A DNA stretch of 64,000 bases from Apostichopus japonicus (Eukaryota > Echinodermata > Holothuroidea > Aspidochirotida > Stichopodidae), in NCBI RefSeq assembly GCF_037975245.1, contig NC_092580.1, positions 32,389,001-32,453,000 of the forward strand, in the 5' to 3' direction. Shown in pieces: positions 62,904 through 64,000 of the stretch (position 1 is its first letter; each line of letters starts with the position of its first letter). The notes under the pieces are model-generated. The model did no database searches. It was not told the origin of the DNA and worked only from the letters and a program-made list of their open reading frames with translations. Position numbers and translations under genes: made by a program.

Positions 62904-64000
62904 TCAATTAAAAAAATTATTTTTAAACAATGTAAGAGAAAGGAAAAGCAATGTTTCTTCGAGGTTCGGGTAGAAGAGACCGTTTGGAAGATTTCCGGTA
63001 CCAGTTAGTTGTTCGGTTATCTCGATGTGAAGATCGCAATGATTCAATGGCATGTTGATGTTGACGGTTTCGGCGATGTCGTCGCCAATTTCAGCGAAAC
63101 ATTCAGAGACGGCAGGAGTGGGCTCGTCCAGTTGGATGTTAGCGGCGTCACCATTGGCCAGTGTTGCCTCAGTGATGGCGACGGCAGACTGAGGCAAGCT
63201 GATGGAGGAAGCAGTGGATGAGGATGTAAGGCTGACGGAGGAGGCTGAAGAGGACGAGAGACTGTGAGATGAGAAGTCGGCTGATGTAAGAGAACTGTCA
63301 TAATCGTCTGATAGGTAAGTCAATAGTGTCTCATTGCTGCTCATCTCCGATCCAGAGGCACTGCTGACGTCACCGTCATGGAGTAGAGATGTTATGTAGC
63401 TCGCACTTATGGTGGATCTGTATACAAGGAAAAGTACAAACATTTGTAAAAAAAAAAAGTATATTTTGTTAGGCGCAGAATCAATTAAGAAAACACGTTC
63501 AGTGGCATCTGATACACAGAAGGAGGAAAAACGAGGAATGAGGGATTATTTCCAACACGAAATGCTTTTATTTCAACACTTTTCCTGCTCACTAACTACT
63601 GCAACATGCACAATTACAGAAATTAGGTGACAAACAACCCCTTCCTTACCCCCCCCCCAACCCCAACCCACACAAGAGCAAACTTCAGGCTTCCCAAGTT
63701 AAAACTATAATGGGTCTTGACGAATATCGACAGCTTGGTCCCGACTGTCGATTTATAGGGGTTTTTATGAGACTTCTTTATACGAGCAGTGTGTCGTCGG
63801 CTTTAGTGTGGTTGGTATCTTGAATATATAATATATTAATTTAGTGAGCCAATGATTTGATGTGACTCTATACCTATTTAGGAACCTTTGGGTTTAACCC
63901 TCCCCACCCTGTTTGCATCCCTTCATCGTGCCGTCACATTTCTATATTACCTCGGTGTCTTCTTGCCATACTCGCTGAGAGTGACGTCACGTTCCGACAG
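62904..64000 (-). CDS. 3' end of an unrecognised gene, partial
   Basis: The last exon spans 63417-62904 (acceptor TTGTATACAG) and the preceding exon enters from beyond the window down to 63951 (donor GAG|GTAATA); the phase-2 junction is open. The visible C-terminus is about 188 residues: VTLSEYGKKTPRSTISASYI, an acidic/Ser segment (TYLSDDYDSSLTSADFSS), a 40-residue Ser/Ala run, then EIGDDIAETVNINMPLNHCD and a hydrophobic end. No membrane helix or catalytic motif is evident. The Ser/acidic pattern suits a disordered, phosphorylated cytoplasmic tail. I do not recognise the family. Two AATAAA words follow within 220 bases. Confidence 0.6.

Noticed and set aside
63009-63301. Alternative frames across the Ser-rich exon
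   Set aside because: Shadows of the minus-strand last exon, which has a matching donor/acceptor pair and polyadenylation signals.

Overview
The window looks like non-coding-rich nuclear DNA from a marine deuterostome, most likely an echinoderm and possibly a sea cucumber. The genes are split by kilobase introns with GT-AG borders. The spacer is AT-rich and full of microsatellites, poly-G/poly-C runs, non-autonomous DNA transposons and recurring 'taggcctat'-type words. The species is an inference from gene content and repeat style, not from a diagnostic marker. All exon models were built by eye from splice signals, reading-frame phase and remembered family features, with no alignment or transcript evidence.

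Layout. 1-3.7 kb: spacer with a 17-unit minisatellite. 3.7-11 kb: a candidate promoter and first exon, a long interval with dispersed repeats, and one intact single-exon rhodopsin-class receptor of the SREB (GPR27/GPR85/GPR173) family at 9875-11023. 11-21.5 kb: spacer with a U2-snRNA-headed SINE-like element and a MITE nested in another repeat. 21.6-34 kb (minus strand): an 11-exon GTSE1 homologue whose reading frame closes across every junction (about 627 residues). It keeps the acidic N-terminal block, SxIP microtubule-tip motifs and C-terminal clathrin-box-like motifs. 38-40.1 kb (plus strand): a two-exon MANBAL/UPF0239 membrane protein, head to head with GTSE1. The shared region between them holds CCAAT and CHR-like sites and paired TCF/LEF palindromes. 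A hAT-like element with perfect 8-bp target duplications sits in the MANBAL intron.

42-45.1 kb: a weak plus-strand candidate gene, then a two-exon minus-strand gene for a small secreted polypeptide (signal peptide, poly-Asn, Ser/Thr stretch, C-terminal helix ending in a CC pair). Its intron carries a TAA-flanked MITE and a hammerhead-like motif. 45-52 kb: repeats (hAT MITE, long AT microsatellite, 57-bp exact direct repeat, second MITE copy, second U2-like SINE copy). 52.3-55.5 kb (minus): a three-exon TIMP-like gene (NTR domain) lacking expected cysteines. 55.6-62.7 kb: spacer with hAT fragments and two more U2-SINE pieces. 62.9-64 kb (minus): the 3' end of an unrecognised gene with a Ser-rich tail, running off the window.

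The genes show no common pathway. GTSE1 (mitotic microtubules/clathrin) and MANBAL are neighbours by promoter only. The most unusual items are the U2-headed SINE-like family, the stop-start chain of small upstream ORFs before the receptor, repeated tandem duplication at GTSE1 exon borders, the TIMP paralogue without canonical cysteines, and the CC-tailed secreted peptide.
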